Origin: Periconia sp. R9002
Taxonomy: Eukaryota > Ascomycota > Dothideomycetes > Pleosporales > Periconiaceae
Reading direction: 5' to 3'
Length of the DNA stretch: 64,000 bases
Assembly (NCBI GenBank): GCA_023627715.1
Contig: JAMAHW010000024.1
Location: 186,001-250,000, forward strand
Shown: positions 21,739-33,648 of the stretch, in pieces
How the letters are laid out: the number at the start of each line of letters is the position of its first letter
Position numbering within the stretch: position 1 is the stretch's first letter
Translations under genes and position numbers: made by a program
Notes under the pieces: model-generated
What the model saw: only the letters and a program-made list of their open reading frames with translations
The model's database searches: none
Told to the model about the DNA's origin: nothing

Positions 21739-23099
21739 CGTGAATATGGGAGGTCGAGAGGTATAGGGACAAGTTGGATGTGTGGAAGTGGCGAGATGGT
21801 TGATAGTTGAGTTGAAGGAGCTAGCAACTTGCGTGCTTGAGGGCAGCAAGGCAAATGATGTGTATTGGGTGGGCTTTTGGGGTCCGCGGGTCAAAGTAGA
21901 AGCTTTTGGTGTTGATGTGACAAAGCCGGGAGACAGTGTAGAGCAATAAGCGTTAAAGACCGCTGTTCAAGCTGTGAGACAGATCACCAACACTTCCAAG
22001 CTTTCAATAAGACGGAGCAAACTTTGCAATGAGAAGCAAACTCTGAATCGCCCAAAAGTGTCTGGGAAACTAGGGCGCCAAAGGGATCGCTTTCGTCGTA
22101 GACGATGCCAAACCAACCTGTCGAGCGAGGAAAGAAATGCTGCTGCTCAATTCAGTATCGTATATGCCAAAAGGTCAAAAGAAGGTAGGTAGGTAGGTAG
22201 GTAATGAAGTCGTTGGAGTTGAAGTTGTGGTGGGGTTAGGTTGTGCGGTCTGGTATATAAGTACCGGTACTAGGCACGTGCACGTGCGCGTTTATGTAAC
22301 GGGGTGGTTGGTGGGTCGCTAGTACATACAATAGGAGGAGGGGAGAGGAGGGGTGTTGTGTGATTGGCGGAATCGATCTTATTGTGAGGAGGAGGAGGAA
22401 GTGAGTGAGGAGTTTAGTCCCTAGGTGGCGACGAGACTGGTGGATATGTCTGTACATATGCATCAATTGATGTATGTAGGATATTTTATACGAGGCGGGT
22501 TGTTTTTTTCTCCTAGTTTTGTCCCGGCCGTCCTTTGAATATAGCAGAGAATAATATGAAGGGGAACGAGCGCTGTATGTAGTACACACCGAACTGCCAC
22601 ACTCTCCATAAATGTCAATTGACATGTATGTAGATAAATCTACTCTCTGAAGGCAACAACGTGAGTCTTGGTTATTGATCCCTTAGTACTTTTTCCAGGA
22701 AGGTTTCTGGAATTCGAGAAGGTCCGGGTTTGCTACATCGACTCTTTCTCTGTCTAACATGCTAAAAGTTGATTAAAGGATTTGAAGATTGAGGGAATGC
22801 AGGATTTGTTACTGCACTATTATACTTCGTATTGATTCTAATGTACATTATTAGTGTTGCATATGTTTGAGAAGCCTTGAGTTGTTTTTATAGACGTTTT
22901 CCCCGTGAGGGAAATGCAAGGGAACATTTTGGATGAAGGATGTGCGAAGCGAAGTGAACAAGTTCGTAGGTTTGGAATGGGAATTGAGTTGCTTGAATGG
23001 ATGGCTGGAATGGTATGTATATACGCTTCATATGTATTTTTACGTGTTCATGCATTACTTCGACACTGTTTATGGGATATCATAACTTCCTCCCTCTCA
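21739..23099. other. Intergenic with GTAG microsatellite
   Basis: 1.36 kb. The first 250 bp are the promoter side of the coiled-coil gene. A GTAG/GGTA tetranucleotide repeat lies at 22185-22203 and a palindromic CACGTGCACGTG block at about 22276-22287. No gene is seen. Confidence 0.5.
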
Positions 23100-24606
23100 T
23101 CACCAAACCACAACCATCACGACCCCAATCCAAACACCCACCCACCAGCACCCCCTCCCCCTCGCCACACCCGAATTCTCCTTTTTATTCCCCTTCGCAC
23201 CACCCGTGTCCGCCCCTGTCCCCGTCCCCGTCGCACCCGCCGGCGCCGCAACAGTCCTACTCCTCCCACCCACAACCACGACCGCACTCCCACCACTAAC
23301 ATCCACACTCACGCCCTGCTGCCCAGGCGCCAGCGTCGTCGACCCTCCAACGACCACTCGCGTCGACCCATCGACCAGCGTCACCCTGACCCCATCATCG
23401 ACATCCACAAACCCCGTCGCCGCAGGCTCCAATGTCGTCGTCTGCCCCGCTACCTCCAGTACCGTCCTCTGCGCGGAGTCCGTCGACACAGCAATGGCGG
23501 TCCCGTCGACGGTAACCGGCGTGCCGTCAGGTTTCAACGTCGTCTTGCCGCCGTTGACGGCGTACACGTACCCCCGCGCGGCGAAGGTAGCCGTGATATC
23601 AGCGCCGAAGACGACGGTTTGGGAGAGCGGGGGAGCTAGGGTAGACGTTGCGCCGTTGACGATGGCGAGGGTGGTGCCGGCGTCGTTGATAGTGAGTGTT
23701 GTCGCGGACGGACCGGTTCCGCCGAGTGTGACGGGGAGGCCGCGGATCGAGAGGGTTTGGCCTGCTATGACAGTTGGTGCGGGGGTGATGGTCGAGACGG
23801 TCGAGGTGCGGCCGGAGAAGGCGAGAGTTGGGTAGCCGCCTGACGAGGGGATGTGGATTTGCACGCCTGAGGAGGAGATCGTGATGGTGGCGCCTGGGGT
23901 GAGGGTTTGGTCGTCGATGAGGAGGGTGGATTCTGGGATTGGGGTTAAGGTTTGTCCGTTTTGGGTGAGGACGCTTGGGGGGAGGGGGAGCGTTGATTGG
24001 GGGGTCGTTTGGGGCGCTGCTTGTGCTGGGCTTGGTTTGTTGTTTTCATGGTCGTCCGGGTTGTTGGTGTCGGCGTTGGAGGTCGAGGTTTGTTGTGGGA
24101 TACTGGGACGCGAGACTTGGGATTGCGCGAGGGGTTGCGTGAAGGGATCGGTTCCTACTCCTAGGGTTTTTCTCCGTGGAGGGTCTGGGATGATGGGGAC
24201 GTCGGTGGGTGGTCCTTGAGGGTTGGTGTCGGTTTCGAAGCCCGTGGTGCTTGCTTGGACGCGGATCTTGGATGCACGGCTCTCGGGTGAAGGTTGCGCA
24301 TCTGATTCGGTTGGAGCTGTGCCGTTTACTCCCGCTAGGTATTCTACGTTAGTTGACGTACTACTTTTGGATAGCGGTGATGGTAGAATACGAGGCCCTT
24401 CTTCGCCCAACCCATCCGCGCGCACTTCGTATCCAGCTGGATACGAAGCTTAAAACGACCACATCCCACCCATCACCAACCCCCAAAAGTAAAGCCAACA
24501 ACTTACCCGCAACCTGACGATACCTCAACCCACCGGCAGCACCACCACCCAGCGCAACCCGTCCCCCCACCACCAAACCCAACCAAAACCACGCAACCAA
24601 AACCAT
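23100..24606 (-). CDS. Secreted, probably GPI-anchored Ser/Thr/Gly-rich wall protein
   Basis: Two exons, 24606-24507 and 24436-23100, give 478 aa. It opens with a hydrophobic signal peptide (MVLVAWFWLGLVVGGRVALG). Residues about 40-170 are Ser/Pro/Thr-rich and probably O-glycosylated. From about 175 to 400 there are repeated short units built on GQTL/TTLxP (for example GQTLTPIPEST, DDQTLTPGATI, GQTTTLEPAATG), which look like a repetitive beta-structure. The C-terminus has a small-residue region, basic spacer and hydrophobic end (VGVWIGVVMVVVW), as expected for a GPI-attachment signal. It would sit in the cell wall or outer plasma membrane. The intron is 70 bp, GTAAGT to CAG, inside a small palindrome (GTATCCAGCTGGATAC). 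Confidence 0.78.
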
Positions 24607-25674
24607 CCTTCCTCTTTAAAAAAGCGAGCGACAGCGTCCCGAAGACGAACGAAGAGAGGGAAGCGAGTACGGGAGCGGTGGGAAAATGGGGTACGGGGGG
24701 AGGTGCGCCACTTTTATCCATCTCGTGCGAGCGCGCGCTTGCGTGATCGGAGAATTATCATCTTTTAGGAAGGTTTGAGGGATGAGCATTGATTGTACGG
24801 GTGGGGTATTTGAAGAACAGGGGTTGCGAGTGTAAGGCCTAGAAGAGAATGTCACCAGGTACCTATTTCATCTCTTCGATTCGCACCTACCCGGGATCAA
24901 CAAAAGCCTTATCAATGAACGCGATTGAATCCATCCTCACAACTCCCTCCATACACCATACCATCTCGCTACCTACACACGAAGGAGCTCGACGCGAATG
25001 TAGCAAAAGACTCTATCTAGTGATAGTCTATTGTTCCTCCCGAACCGGCCTTATTTATCAGCGCACTAGGCCGGGATATTCCGCCTAGCTCCAAAACCCG
25101 CCAAGCGAAGCACCCCCTGAATGAGGAAAACACTTAGGCCAGGCCACATGGAGAAAGAGATGCCTGGGAGTTGGGTTAGTTATATAGTTCATTTTATTGA
25201 TAACGGATAATGTGGAGGAAAGGGGGTTGGGTTGGGTTAGTTGGGTGTTTGTTGATGCGACGTGGAGTAGGTCGGTTGTTTGAAGGGAGGGGTGGAGGAG
25301 TGTATGCGATGTATGTGTGTGCGGAGTTGTGGATGAAGAATCGAATTCAAGTTTTACGACTATTAATTTTTTGCTTGATTGATATAAGAAAGAGTACATT
25401 CTAAAGCTTCAGATGAAATCTATACAATATGAGAAAGAAGTCTATAACTAGGTAGAGTTACACTGTGTACGAATCGAAAAAAAGCGTCAACCTCGTCATC
25501 GCATCCCTTGAGGCGATGCCATTCCATCCAACCTCCCCCTGACCAAAACCTCCAAACTCCTTCAAACCCCTCGAAACTACCGCAGCGGCGGCGCACTCCG
25601 TCGTAGAAGTTTCTTCCTACAGCCGCATTAGCAAAAGACCTCATATACTGAACGATCAATGGGAGATCAAGGAC
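24607..25674. other. Intergenic
   Basis: 1.07 kb containing the promoter of the wall protein and the 3' region of the next minus-strand gene. Splicing from a GTAAGT at the latter's stop codon to an acceptor near 25620 would give an alternative 15-residue C-terminus. No separate gene. Confidence 0.45.
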
Positions 25675-28600
25675 TTACGAAACACCACCCCACCCCCTCT
25701 TCGCCTTCTCCTCTTTTTCTTTCTCCTGCTCTTTCTCCTTCTCTTTGCTCTTCTTCCCCCCCTTGACGTCTTTCCCACCCACGCCTGCTCCCGCAGCCGC
25801 AATAGCAGTCGCAGGTCGGGTTCCGTCTCCAAAGTTCTCATGATACTTCGAACTGCGTTCGCTTTCACTCTTCCTCGGCGCTGCTCCCGATGGTGCTGTC
25901 TGAGGTTCTTCGGATGCCGAGGGAGGCTCAGGAACGGGGGCAGGAGGGGCAGGAGGGGCAGCCGTCTTCGGCCTCGACGTCTCTTCTACCTTCCCCTGCT
26001 GATCTTTCTGTTTTTCGATTTGCTTGAGGACAGACGGAGGGAGGGGAGATGGGAGAGGAGACGGGTTCGTGGGGGCGAAGTCGACGATATTTGGTGTTGT
26101 GGCTGCAGTTGCAGTTGCAGGGCGTGGTAGAGGGGGTACGGGGGGAGAGGTAGAGGTAGAAGTAGCGGCAGCCGATGGGGTTGGGTTCGTAGATCCAGAA
26201 GTAGTGGTAGTGGGCGCAGCAGCTGTCTTGGGTCTCGTGAACGAGGCACTTCTTCCTTTCGGCACCGTTGCCGTCTTGGGACGCATGTTGGGTGGTGGGA
26301 GCGACTTCCGTTTCTCTTTGGTGAGTTTACTGTTGTCCGGTTTGATCGTTTTTGGCGTTGAGATGTCGGTTCCGGTGACGGAGTCGTCTTTGTTGACGAG
26401 TTTCTTCATCAGGCCTTTGAGAGTCAAAGATCTGCGCCGCGTGGAGCGGAGCTCGGCTGGCGGCACGTCGTTGCTGATTAGACTCAGTCTGTTGGTTGTG
26501 TCACTGCGGATGTGGCGTTCCGGCGTTCGTTGGATACTGCTCGCTGTGATAGTGGGTGTGAGAGAGACGGGACGCGCGGGGAGAGGCGGGTCGTCAGGGG
26601 AGGAGGTGATGGGTTCGTTGGCGGATGAGGGTTCAGTGATGAGCGTTGCTCCGCTGGAGCGCGCGGACGTCTGGGCGTGCTCGGCAGAGGTTGTGCGATG
26701 TCGAAGGCGGGTTTTGGCGAGGCGTTCGTGGTCGAGCATGAGCTGGTCCTTTGTGGATTCGAGCTGTGCGAGGGACTGTTGGAGGTTTGTCTTTTCTTGC
26801 TCGACTTTCACACGCGCTTCTTCGGCGTCGGATTTGGCTTTGGAGAGTTCGGTGATCTTGCAGTCTTGCTCGGTGAGAGTAGAGCTAAGGTGGGCTATTT
26901 CTTCTTTCTTGTCTTCAAGGGCGTCTCGAATTTCTTTGAGTTGACCTTCCATGCGTTGGAAATGCACACGGTGAACGAGAGACGGACGTGCTGATCCCAG
27001 GTCTTCGCTGATCGCTTTCTCGAGCCTGAGTTGCTCTTTTAGAGTTTCGATTTCGTGCTCGGCTTGGAACAATCGTGAATTTGCATTTTGAATACGCTTT
27101 TCGAAAGTTTCCAGTTCTTTATACAAACGTAAGTTGTCGTCCTGCGCAGTATTGACTGAGGGTGAGAGGTCAGTATGAACTCAAGTGATTCTCAGCCGAT
27201 TAAAAAAGGAAGTTGTACGTACACATAGCTTCCAGCTCTTTCTTGTCCTGCTCATCGATCGTCGGTAGAGCAGACACGGAGCCTCGAGGGTTACTAGCCC
27301 TTATTTCCTCTTCCGTCTTCTTAACAACATCTCGCAACTTAGATTGTGTCTCTGCATGGCGCTTGCGTTCTTCGTTTAAGCTGTTCTCGGCTTCAAAAGT
27401 AGCATCCCACGCTCGTTTAAGCTCTTCTTGAGTCTTGTTCAAGGCCTCCCCGGCAACGGCAGCCTTTGATAACTCAAGCTTGAGTTTGGCGATCTCGATG
27501 TCCTTTTCTTCCACCGCACGCTCGATTTCGACAGAGCTTCGGCCTTGAACGCGAAAAAGTTTAACTTGAATGGCGGATTGTGATTCACCTTCGCTTCCAG
27601 AGTCATTCGAGTTGTCGACTTTGGAGTCACCTTCCGCTTTCGGGCTCTGTCCTTGCTCCAGGGAAGCTATTCTTTCTTTCAGGTTTCGTATCTGCGCATC
27701 CTTGAGTTCCAGCACGGTTTTCTGCGAGCGGTATATATCTTGCAGCTTGGCCTCACGGTCTTTGATGTAGTTCTCCTTTTGCTCGCTAGCTTTCCTCATG
27801 GCGAACAGCTCAATGTCTTTGCGATAGACGGCCGCTTGATGGTCGCGCCCGAGAGTTTGTTTCGTGTTCCTTATTTCTTCTCGGAGATTGGCGTATTCGG
27901 CGTATGTTTCGTTTTGTGTCTTCCTAAGATTATGGAGCTCTGCATTCAAGCGCTTCGTCTCAATCTCCTTTACCTTGAGCGCTGTTCTCGCTTCGGTCAG
28001 TGTAAGTCGAAGTCGTTCCGCCTCTTCCTCTGTCAAACCGCTCATCATCGTATGATCCGCATCATCTTTCATGCAACCAGCTCTGTTATGAAGTTCTGGG
28101 AAGGAAGTAATGCGCGACTTGGCGAGGACCGAGTGAGCATGCGACAGTAAGGTTTCAACTACTGATGTTGAGTCATGGCACAACAGACGGCGCGTCGAAG
28201 TGCAGGGCGCACCCTCAACCGTTGTGTTCGCAAGATCAGCTCCCGACTTTTTTGCACGTGGCTTTACTCCCCCTTCTAACATTTCAAACGACACCATGAC
28301 CAGTAATACAATGCCCAGCTCTTGCAATGATAGCGCGTGATAGCCGACTGTAATTAGCGCAAAAATGTGAAGAGCATTTGCGATCCTAATCCGATAGCGT
28401 GTAGTCCACGATTGGGAGTAATCGCGCGCAAGGAGTAAAACAACGCCAGGCAAAGCTGCAGTGAATGCAACCGATACAAGTCTCACCCACCGTTCATCCC
28501 AAAGTTGCAGTAAACGGCGTTCGTCCAATCCGAGATAGCCGCCCATGGCCGTAAAGCGTATGATGAATTCCTCGCGAGTCCTCTCCAGTGTACCAATGAT

Positions 28601-28843
28601 GCGGGCCGGCACCGGGCTATTTGACCATTCGGCCAGTGAAAAATCGCTATGTGAGTCGAGCGGATACTGAGAAGTATACTCGGATATGGTTGCAGATATG
28701 TTTGCGAATGATTCCGAAGGGAGTGTAGGTGGTTTTCCGGTGATCAAGAAGTATGTTCCAGGTAAAGCAACTGTGAGACCTGCAGCAAGAACTACCGGGT
28801 GGCTCTGGGCGCAGTCTCGAACGCTGTCCAAGATACTGCCCAT
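25675..28843 (-). CDS. Large coiled-coil protein with N-terminal membrane segments
   Basis: Two exons, 28843-27223 and 27155-25675, give 1033 aa. The N-terminus has a hydrophobic helix (VVLAAGLTVALPGTYFLI) and two or three more at about residues 142-210 (VRLVSVAFTAALPGVVLLLA; IVLLVMVSFEML). From about residue 270 to 720 it is a nearly continuous coiled coil. The last 300 residues are basic, Pro/Ala/Ser/Thr-rich and disordered, ending in a Lys/Glu-rich stretch. No catalytic domain is seen; it may anchor a filament or vesicle tether to a membrane. Two separate genes are possible: a membrane protein ending near residue 215 and a coiled-coil protein starting at MMSGLTEEEAERL, because the linker between them is poorly protein-like, yet the frame stays open. 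Confidence 0.65.
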
Positions 28844-29258
28844 GTTGGAGAAGTGGTGGGCCGTGTGCTAGTTTGTATAATTGAATTTGAGCAAAGGAGT
28901 GGAAGAAGCAAGTTCAGAAGTGGCGTAATCGGGAGGCATTAATCTATCGCATCGGCTTCGTGAATAGTTCGTAGTATTTCATTAACATGCAACTATAGTG
29001 CACTCATGTACTGACACGTATGTACGAACATGCGAGGAGGAAAACATAAAACAAGAAAAGGAATGCATGCAAAGAAAGCGAGGAACCGAAATGCGTCAAG
29101 ACGTGTAGAACGTGGCAAAAAGAAACCTCCAATGCGCCGAACTTTAATGCAACGGAAGGGATATGGTAGCAAAAGAAATAGGAGACAACGGTCATGGGAG
29201 TATGTGACAGCATTGACCAAGATGCATTGGGCGAGCAAGATGGATGGGATGGCCCTTA
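28844..29258. other. Intergenic between tandem minus-strand genes
   Basis: 415 bp; promoter of the coiled-coil gene and 3' UTR of PFF1. The open frames here are basic and lack family features. Confidence 0.45.
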
Positions 29259-32156
29259 TTATACCTTGAAACCCTTGGATCCTTCTACCAGCCCATCGCC
29301 AAATTTTGTCGCGATGGCCCATACAGGCAGATAATGCTGCACCTCGTTGAAAGCGGGAATGTCGGCTGCATTCGCATCGGACCACAGGCAGACGACTTTT
29401 CCAGAAAGCGACGAGTTGGCAGAGGCATCCCAGCCGACGTTGACGTTCCAGGGCTGCGACCACTCACGGTGCCAGAGGCGTAGCTCGCGGGTGCCGTCCT
29501 CGCCCGTCGCATTGAAGCGGGGGTCGTCTGAAACGCCGCCGTCGATCGCCAAATTATTAACGGCCGTGTCAAACAAGATGCGACATGCCCGCGTGTTCTT
29601 GCCTTGGACGCGGATCGTCGCTTCATTGGCCGAGTTATTTCTGGTGACGGAATAATCCACCCATGACTCGGGCTTTGTCTTGTTGCCGAAGGCCACGACC
29701 GACGACAGCGTGGGCGCAACTTGGGCGGGCAGTCCCTCCCACGCGCATGTCTTCAGCTCCCTGCGCGTCTTGACCTGCGGCGTCGTGCACTCAATAGGTT
29801 TGCCCTGCGCACTGGGTATGTGCCCAATGATTTGCTGAATATGGCCATCCAAGCCCGTCAACGACACCTGGTTCGCCCCGGTGTCCAGGTCAACATGCTG
29901 AAGGAAATACACCTTGAGTTTGTGCTCGCGTGAGAAGGGAAACGCAACCAAGTTATATATAACGGTGCCCACGCAGACGAAAAAGAGAAACAAAGGCACG
30001 TGGTAGCTGAAGCGGTGGATCCAAGGTGCAATGGGAACGGCAAGCAACGTAGTCAGCACTGCAAACGCCACATAGATGAACAGCGTAGGACTACCGTCTG
30101 CCGGTGTCTGGTACAGGGCGGACGTAGTAAGCAGCGCAATCTGCCCGACGAGGATAATGTTGATGGGCGCAATCAAAAGGAACTGGACGGTCCAAAGCCA
30201 GCTCGGCAGCTTGCCGCTCCACTTTTGCTCCCCGGGATATGCATGACCCAGATCTGTAGATCCGGGTCGCTCTTCTGCATCCGTTCCTTCGCTCGCAGAG
30301 TGCCTTCGACCGTCGTAACGCCGGAAACTGCGGCGATCCCCTCGCAAAAGCGACGTCGTTTCGGTAGCATCGTCGTCAGCCATGGGCGAGCGATCTCCAG
30401 ATCGGGGCCCATTGGTGCTTCTAGTGACTGGTCGGCTCGAAGAATCAGCTTGTTGAGACGTGGGCTCTGTCTCATCCGACAGAGCAACAAAAGTAGACTT
30501 TCGGGGAACAAAGAACAGCTCAATGTATGATAGGAAAATAGCAACGAAGACGCCGGCAAAGTAGAAAAGGAAGATGTAGCCACCGGCAACCTGGACATTC
30601 TGTGCCAAGACAGTAGCAAATATGAGCAGAGCAAAGCTTCCAATGAAGATCCATATCAATGCGTATAGTCGTTGCAATGCGGACGGTCGCATAGCGGATG
30701 CACCCCGCAATAGAAACCAAGCGGAGAAGGACCAAGCCGAAAACATTGATGCCCACACGGCATAAGGACTACTATAGATGATGTGTGGATTTACACGTTG
30801 AAAGAGGTAGGCCAAGGCGACAGTGATGGCGGTCGCAACGCAAAACGTGATCGGGAATCGGAAGAAGCCACGCCAGCCATTGAGTTGAACGGGCTCATCA
30901 TCGTCAGGCGAATGAACGTACTGTTTCCGCGCTAATAGATAATTCTTGTCCGCTTTGGAAAGGCCAACAGTGAGGAGTATCAACGTAACAGGGGCCACGA
31001 CAAGGATCGTAACGCATAAAGCAAACAGCGTGTGGAGGCGGAAAATGACGAACGCTTTGCCAAAAATGTCAAACCATACCGCGTCAGTGCCTTCTCCGGC
31101 ATCCACCTTACCGTCCGTGCGAGATTTGCCGCTGCCGCTGAACGTGGTGCTCGTATCGGATGCCAGACCAGCGGTTGTAGCTATGGATGCCGAGAGCATG
31201 TGCCAGACCGAGTTAAGGGTGGTTTCCTTGGTCGAATCTTCCATGGTATGGTAGCGAGCTCTAGGTTCCATGAAGGCAACATCAAGCCCCCGCAGACCAA
31301 GTTCGCCGTTGAAAACAACGTAGTCGGTCTCGCTGCGGATAAGACGTTTTTTGAAGCCGTCGCTACTTAGGACTGTGCCAAAGGGATGGCTAGCTGCTTT
31401 GTAAAATCTGGTCACTTCCGTGTCTGTACTCCTGAAAAGTGTTGCACGTCCGCCAGCTCCTGCACCCTCGAGGTTTAGGAAGGTCCGTGGAAGTTGTGAG
31501 ATGGGATGGCGCATGAAGGCCTTGGCCCCATTGAGAAAATCCTCTTCGCCATTGTTTAGTAAAAGAACGACAGTCCTCTTTGGCCAATTACGCTCCTCGG
31601 TGAAATAGGACAAAAGCTGCAGAACAGATACAATGCCAACGCCATCATCCGTGGCGCCGTAACCTGTGCTGACAGAGTCATAGTGAGCGTTGACAAGTAC
31701 TCCTCCGTTATCTGCGGCACGGGCTGATTCATAAGGAGTAGCTGTGTAGAATGGTTCCTTGTCTTCGGAGCCGCGGATGGAGACGATGATGTTTGTTCCC
31801 TCGAAGTATACCGTAGTGCTACCGGATGAAAAGGTGACGTTGGAAACTTTATCATCGATTATCTGCACCTGATGACTAGTAAGATTTTTAGAAGCTATGT
31901 GCTGCTCAATCCGGGAGAGAAGATAAGCCCGGACGTCATCGTTGGCGTGGCTATTGTAGGGATGATAGTACCGGGTGATGGTTTCGAGGTCCGTCCATGC
32001 TTGTGTAAGATTCGTTCCCGGCGGAGTGTGCGATGGGTAGTCGGGAACCGTGAGGTGAGTGGTAAGCAGACCGGAAAAAAGAGCGATGTACGTGACTGTC
32101 ACCAAAATCATCACCGGCAGCGGCGTGAATGCTAGGGGGTTGGAGAGACGAGCCAT
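29259..32156 (-). CDS. PFF1: Vacuolar membrane protease, M28 family (PFF1-type)
   Basis: A single exon of 965 aa, matching the family length. An N-terminal signal anchor (residues about 15-35) precedes a lumenal M28 aminopeptidase-like domain. Zinc-site motifs are present: AHYDSVSTGYGATDDG (His and Asp ligands), NNGEEDFLNG (catalytic Glu and ligand), a following LNLEGAG, and YHTMEDS (last His). After about residue 370 come up to nine membrane helices, interrupted by a long Ser/Asp/Arg-rich cytosolic loop, and a C-terminal beta-rich lumenal domain, as in yeast Pff1. It acts in the vacuole membrane; the physiological substrate is not known. It is divergent from the methyltransferase-like gene with 339 bp between them. 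Confidence 0.92.
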   Translation of the reverse strand: MARLSNPLAFTPLPVMILVTVTYIALFSGLLTTHLTVPDYPSHTPPGTNLTQAWTDLETITRYYHPYNSHANDDVRAYLLSRIEQHIASKNLTSHQVQIIDDKVSNVTFSSGSTTVYFEGTNIIVSIRGSEDKEPFYTATPYESARAADNGGVLVNAHYDSVSTGYGATDDGVGIVSVLQLLSYFTEERNWPKRTVVLLLNNGEEDFLNGAKAFMRHPISQLPRTFLNLEGAGAGGRATLFRSTDTEVTRFYKAASHPFGTVLSSDGFKKRLIRSETDYVVFNGELGLRGLDVAFMEPRARYHTMEDSTKETTLNSVWHMLSASIATTAGLASDTSTTFSGSGKSRTDGKVDAGEGTDAVWFDIFGKAFVIFRLHTLFALCVTILVVAPVTLILLTVGLSKADKNYLLARKQYVHSPDDDEPVQLNGWRGFFRFPITFCVATAITVALAYLFQRVNPHIIYSSPYAVWASMFSAWSFSAWFLLRGASAMRPSALQRLYALIWIFIGSFALLIFATVLAQNVQVAGGYIFLFYFAGVFVAIFLSYIELFFVPRKSTFVALSDETEPTSQQADSSSRPVTRSTNGPRSGDRSPMADDDATETTSLLRGDRRSFRRYDGRRHSASEGTDAEERPGSTDLGHAYPGEQKWSGKLPSWLWTVQFLLIAPINIILVGQIALLTTSALYQTPADGSPTLFIYVAFAVLTTLLAVPIAPWIHRFSYHVPLFLFFVCVGTVIYNLVAFPFSREHKLKVYFLQHVDLDTGANQVSLTGLDGHIQQIIGHIPSAQGKPIECTTPQVKTRRELKTCAWEGLPAQVAPTLSSVVAFGNKTKPESWVDYSVTRNNSANEATIRVQGKNTRACRILFDTAVNNLAIDGGVSDDPRFNATGEDGTRELRLWHREWSQPWNVNVGWDASANSSLSGKVVCLWSDANAADIPAFNEVQHYLPVWAIATKFGDGLVEGSKGFKV

Positions 32157-32495
32157 GATTGTGCTCTGTAAGTATTTCTTTTCTACGGAATCATCAAGCG
32201 AAGGCTATTTTTTCTTCAACTGTATAGTCGCTCCCGGTTGTGATGGGGGTATTGAGAGGCCTCAGAACGATGAGTGGTGGCTTGACGTCGTTGTCGTCAG
32301 TGGTTGGAGGATGTCCGATGCAAGTCTGAGCTGCGGGGAAAGCTATAGCTCCCCGTGCAGATGCCAAGACATAGATCCAAGGCCGAACCGATCCCGAGCT
32401 AGATCCGACTCATCTTATCTCCGCGCACCGCATCCAAACCTCTCTTTTCCACACTCCCTTTTTCTTTGTTGGGCTGGAATCTATCCGGTCGCGAC
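32157..32495. promoter_or_regulatory. Divergent promoter, PFF1 / methyltransferase-like gene
   Basis: 339 bp between two start codons; must serve both genes. A pyrimidine-rich leader (CTCTCTTTTCCACACTCCC) precedes the plus-strand ATG. No specific factor site recognised. Confidence 0.45.
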
Positions 32496-33080
32496 ATGTC
32501 TCGCACTGATGATTTCGACCCCGAATTTGATAGTGAGGTCGAAGCCCCACCTTTGGGCAATATTCCTCCGCTGCCCCAGCTTTCGCCTACCCCAACAATC
32601 TTGTCTGGATGTTGTGTAGCACTGAGCTCTCGCCTACTCTCCAATCTAAGTACCGTGCTACCGCCCACGCCACGTTTGATTCTATCTATAGGCAGTGGCT
32701 CTGGTATTTTGGAAGGTCTTCTCTGCGCAGAACCCTATAATCATAACGTTGTTGGTGTTGAGGTCCAACCCAGTGTGAACCGATACCTATCTGCAGCTCA
32801 TCATCGAACGGTAACCGGAACATATTCTCTTGAACCTCTTGCAGTCGGGGCCGAGGCATGGATGTTCGTATACCCGCGGCGCGTCGGCCTGATCCAGGCT
32901 TATATATCCATGTATGGAGACAACGCAGTCAGTACCATCCTGTGGATTGGACCTGCTGCGGACTGGATCGACTACAAAGTCTGCTTTGGAAAAGAATGGA
33001 ATGTGAGGCTTCACAAAGCTGACGAGCTAGGGGGCAGGGAGTGGGAGGTAGTCGCGGTCGCCTCTAAGCAACCAGTTTGA
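32496..33080 (+). CDS. Small Rossmann-type, methyltransferase-like protein
   Basis: An intronless frame of 194 aa from the ATG at 32496. After an acidic Pro-rich N-terminus, residues about 65-80 read LILSIGSGSGILEGLL, the glycine-rich motif I of SAM-dependent methyltransferases, followed 20 residues later by VVGVEVQPSVNRYL, the acidic strand-2 position that normally binds the ribose. No catalytic methyltransferase motif downstream is evident, so it may be a degenerate or very small family member. Similar short proteins of unknown role are common in ascomycetes. Confidence 0.65.
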   Translation: MSRTDDFDPEFDSEVEAPPLGNIPPLPQLSPTPTILSGCCVALSSRLLSNLSTVLPPTPRLILSIGSGSGILEGLLCAEPYNHNVVGVEVQPSVNRYLSAAHHRTVTGTYSLEPLAVGAEAWMFVYPRRVGLIQAYISMYGDNAVSTILWIGPAADWIDYKVCFGKEWNVRLHKADELGGREWEVVAVASKQPV

Positions 33081-33648
33081 TGTGCAGACTTGTGGTTATT
33101 CACTCTCGCCACACAAAGCAAACGAACCGATTGCTAGTGGTATCGACAAAGGCATTGGCCAAGGAAGCGCACACAAAGCAAACAATCAGTGTAACGTATG
33201 ACTAAAGGTATTTCACTGGCGTTTGCCGTATGCAGCGTGAATCACCACCAATAATTCAAGCTATCAACCCCTTTCCCCGGTGAATTTTTTTCGTAATGAA
33301 TAGAGTTGACCGCACGAACTACTGCACACACCTACTTGAACTGCCTCCATCCCGCACCAAAACAACCCCGAACCTTTGTCAACCGTCCTCACGTCTATTG
33401 TCTCTGAGATCCTTTTTATCAAGCCGCCCATCATCTTTGAGGTCCTTAGCGCCTTTGCTCCTATTGTCCCCCTCAATCCGGACTGTGTCACGACGCTTTC
33501 ATACCTAGGCTTCGTGGAGCTGGCCGGACAAGCGAGACGTCGCAAACAAAGACACGACAAAGTCAGTCCATACCTTTTATTCTCTCCACCTGCCACCTCC
33601 CCAATTGTTCCATTCTCCACATCCTCCCTTATCTAATTACACTGCAGA
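33081..33648. other. Intergenic / 5' leader of the proline-rich membrane protein gene
   Basis: A good GT-AG intron (GTCAGT at 33560 to GCAG at 33647) ends one base before the next ATG, so it is probably a 5' UTR intron. Upstream frames read protein-like but join out of frame with the main coding exon. Confidence 0.4.

Noticed and set aside
22185..22203. GTAG repeat considered as a telomere-like or CRISPR-like array
   Set aside because: Only about four units of a simple tetranucleotide; an ordinary microsatellite. No CRISPR-type array exists anywhere in the window.
26024..26944. 306-codon plus-strand frame
   Set aside because: Antisense to the coiled-coil gene; length is due to the biased composition of that exon.
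29030..29269. Very basic 79-codon plus-strand frame resembling a ribosomal-type peptide
   Set aside because: Lies in the 3' UTR region between two minus-strand genes; no conserved ribosomal motif and A-rich DNA explains the Lys/Arg content.
33376..33636. Protein-like frame upstream of the Pro-rich membrane protein, considered as its first exon
   Set aside because: It begins with TTG rather than ATG, and the only good intron (33560-33647) joins it out of frame with the main exon; treated as 5' UTR.
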